From contig JAIRUI010000125.1 in NCBI GenBank assembly GCA_031254455.1, positions 1 through 15,694 of the forward strand: 15,694 bases of DNA. The letters are read 5' to 3'. The stretch's first letter is position 1, and each line of letters starts with the position of its first letter. The DNA comes from Chitinispirillales bacterium (GTDB lineage Bacteria; Fibrobacterota; Chitinivibrionia; Chitinivibrionales; Chitinivibrionaceae). The position numbers and the translations under genes are program-made. Positions 15,552-15,694 of this stretch are shown piece by piece. The notes under the pieces are model-generated. The model searched no databases, was not told the DNA's origin, and saw only the letters and a program-made list of their open reading frames with translations.

Positions 15552-15694
15552 TTACATTGTGTTCACACTAAACCGGGCGTCAATACACATTGCCAGAAAA
15601 ATAAATCCGCTGAACACCACATCTAACTTGTCATAACGAGTGAACACTTTTCGAAAACGCTTTAACCACAAGAAAAATCGCTCAATTTCGTTCC
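15540..15694 (-). mobile_element. Right-edge insertion sequence, IS5 family (one end only)
   Basis: One terminus of an IS5-family element lies somewhere around 15540-15552, inside the IS1595-type transposase gene. The rest continues past the right edge. A TTAG at 15542-15545 fits the YTAR target preference of one IS5 subgroup, but the terminal repeat and target duplication cannot be proved without the other end. Confidence 0.65.
15552..15694 (-). CDS. IS5-family transposase, C-terminal fragment (5' part beyond window)
   Basis: Reading inwards from the right edge, 46 residues end in TAA at 15554-15552. They begin NEIERFFLWLKRFRKVFTRY and continue DKLDVVFSGFIFLAM. This is the DDE-transposase C-terminal signature of the IS5 family, including the R-(3)-E-(6)-K pattern. 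E is the fourth visible residue and K the eleventh. The preceding partial codon ends in GG, compatible with Arg. The natural-looking C-terminus (VNTM) suggests that the transposase is intact at this end. Whether the full element is complete and active lies outside the window. Confidence 0.85.
   Translation of the reverse strand, partial: NEIERFFLWLKRFRKVFTRYDKLDVVFSGFIFLAMCIDARFSVNTM

Noticed and set aside
15552..15626. Last 25 residues of the plus-strand transposase frame
   Set aside because: This is read-through into the reverse complement of the IS5-type transposase and not genuine IS1595 protein sequence.

Overview
The window looks like a chromosomal segment of an AT-rich bacterium with an outer membrane that is not a typical proteobacterium. 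The outer-membrane evidence is a Wzi-like beta-barrel with a signal peptide and an exported DUF1573 protein. The split, archaeal/thermotogal-style glutamate synthase, the short three-cysteine NadA and the large multi-domain sensor kinase would suit Fibrobacterota, another FCB-type lineage or Spirochaetota. This placement is a guess from gene style; nothing in the window fixes the taxon.

Left part, minus strand (1-7083): housekeeping nitrogen and cofactor metabolism. In transcription order these are carB (GTG start, carbamoyl-phosphate synthase large subunit, full length, no carA beside it), nadA (quinolinate synthase, with its own near-consensus promoter), and a split glutamate synthase. The last consists of a class II glutamine amidotransferase subunit whose stop overlaps by one base the start of the ferredoxin/FMN synthase subunit, which runs off the left edge. 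A promoter and a 24-bp hairpin with a U-rich 3' side precede the glutamate synthase genes.

Middle part, plus strand (7280-12592): a two-gene signalling operon divergent from carB. A 1461-residue BvgS/EvgS-like unorthodox kinase (two periplasmic solute-binding domains, one membrane helix, GAF, PAS, HisKA, HATPase, REC, HPt) is followed with zero spacing by a PleD-like receiver-GGDEF protein. All phosphorelay residues and the cyclase GGEEF and RxxD sites are present, so the natural reading is ligand sensing outside the membrane that controls c-di-GMP synthesis.

Right part (12611-14788, minus): a two-gene envelope operon, DUF1573 protein then Wzi-like outer-membrane protein, convergent with the signalling operon. 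Beyond it lies an AT-rich, gene-free stretch of about 360 bp with several inverted repeats. It is followed by the N-terminal part of an IS1595-family transposase on the plus strand, cut by the C-terminal end of an IS5-family transposase on the minus strand that runs off the right edge. I saw no tRNA, rRNA, CRISPR array, prophage or recognisable defence system. The most interesting items are the kinase-cyclase pair, the glutamate synthase leader hairpin, the shared divergent operator-like repeats and the nested insertion sequences.
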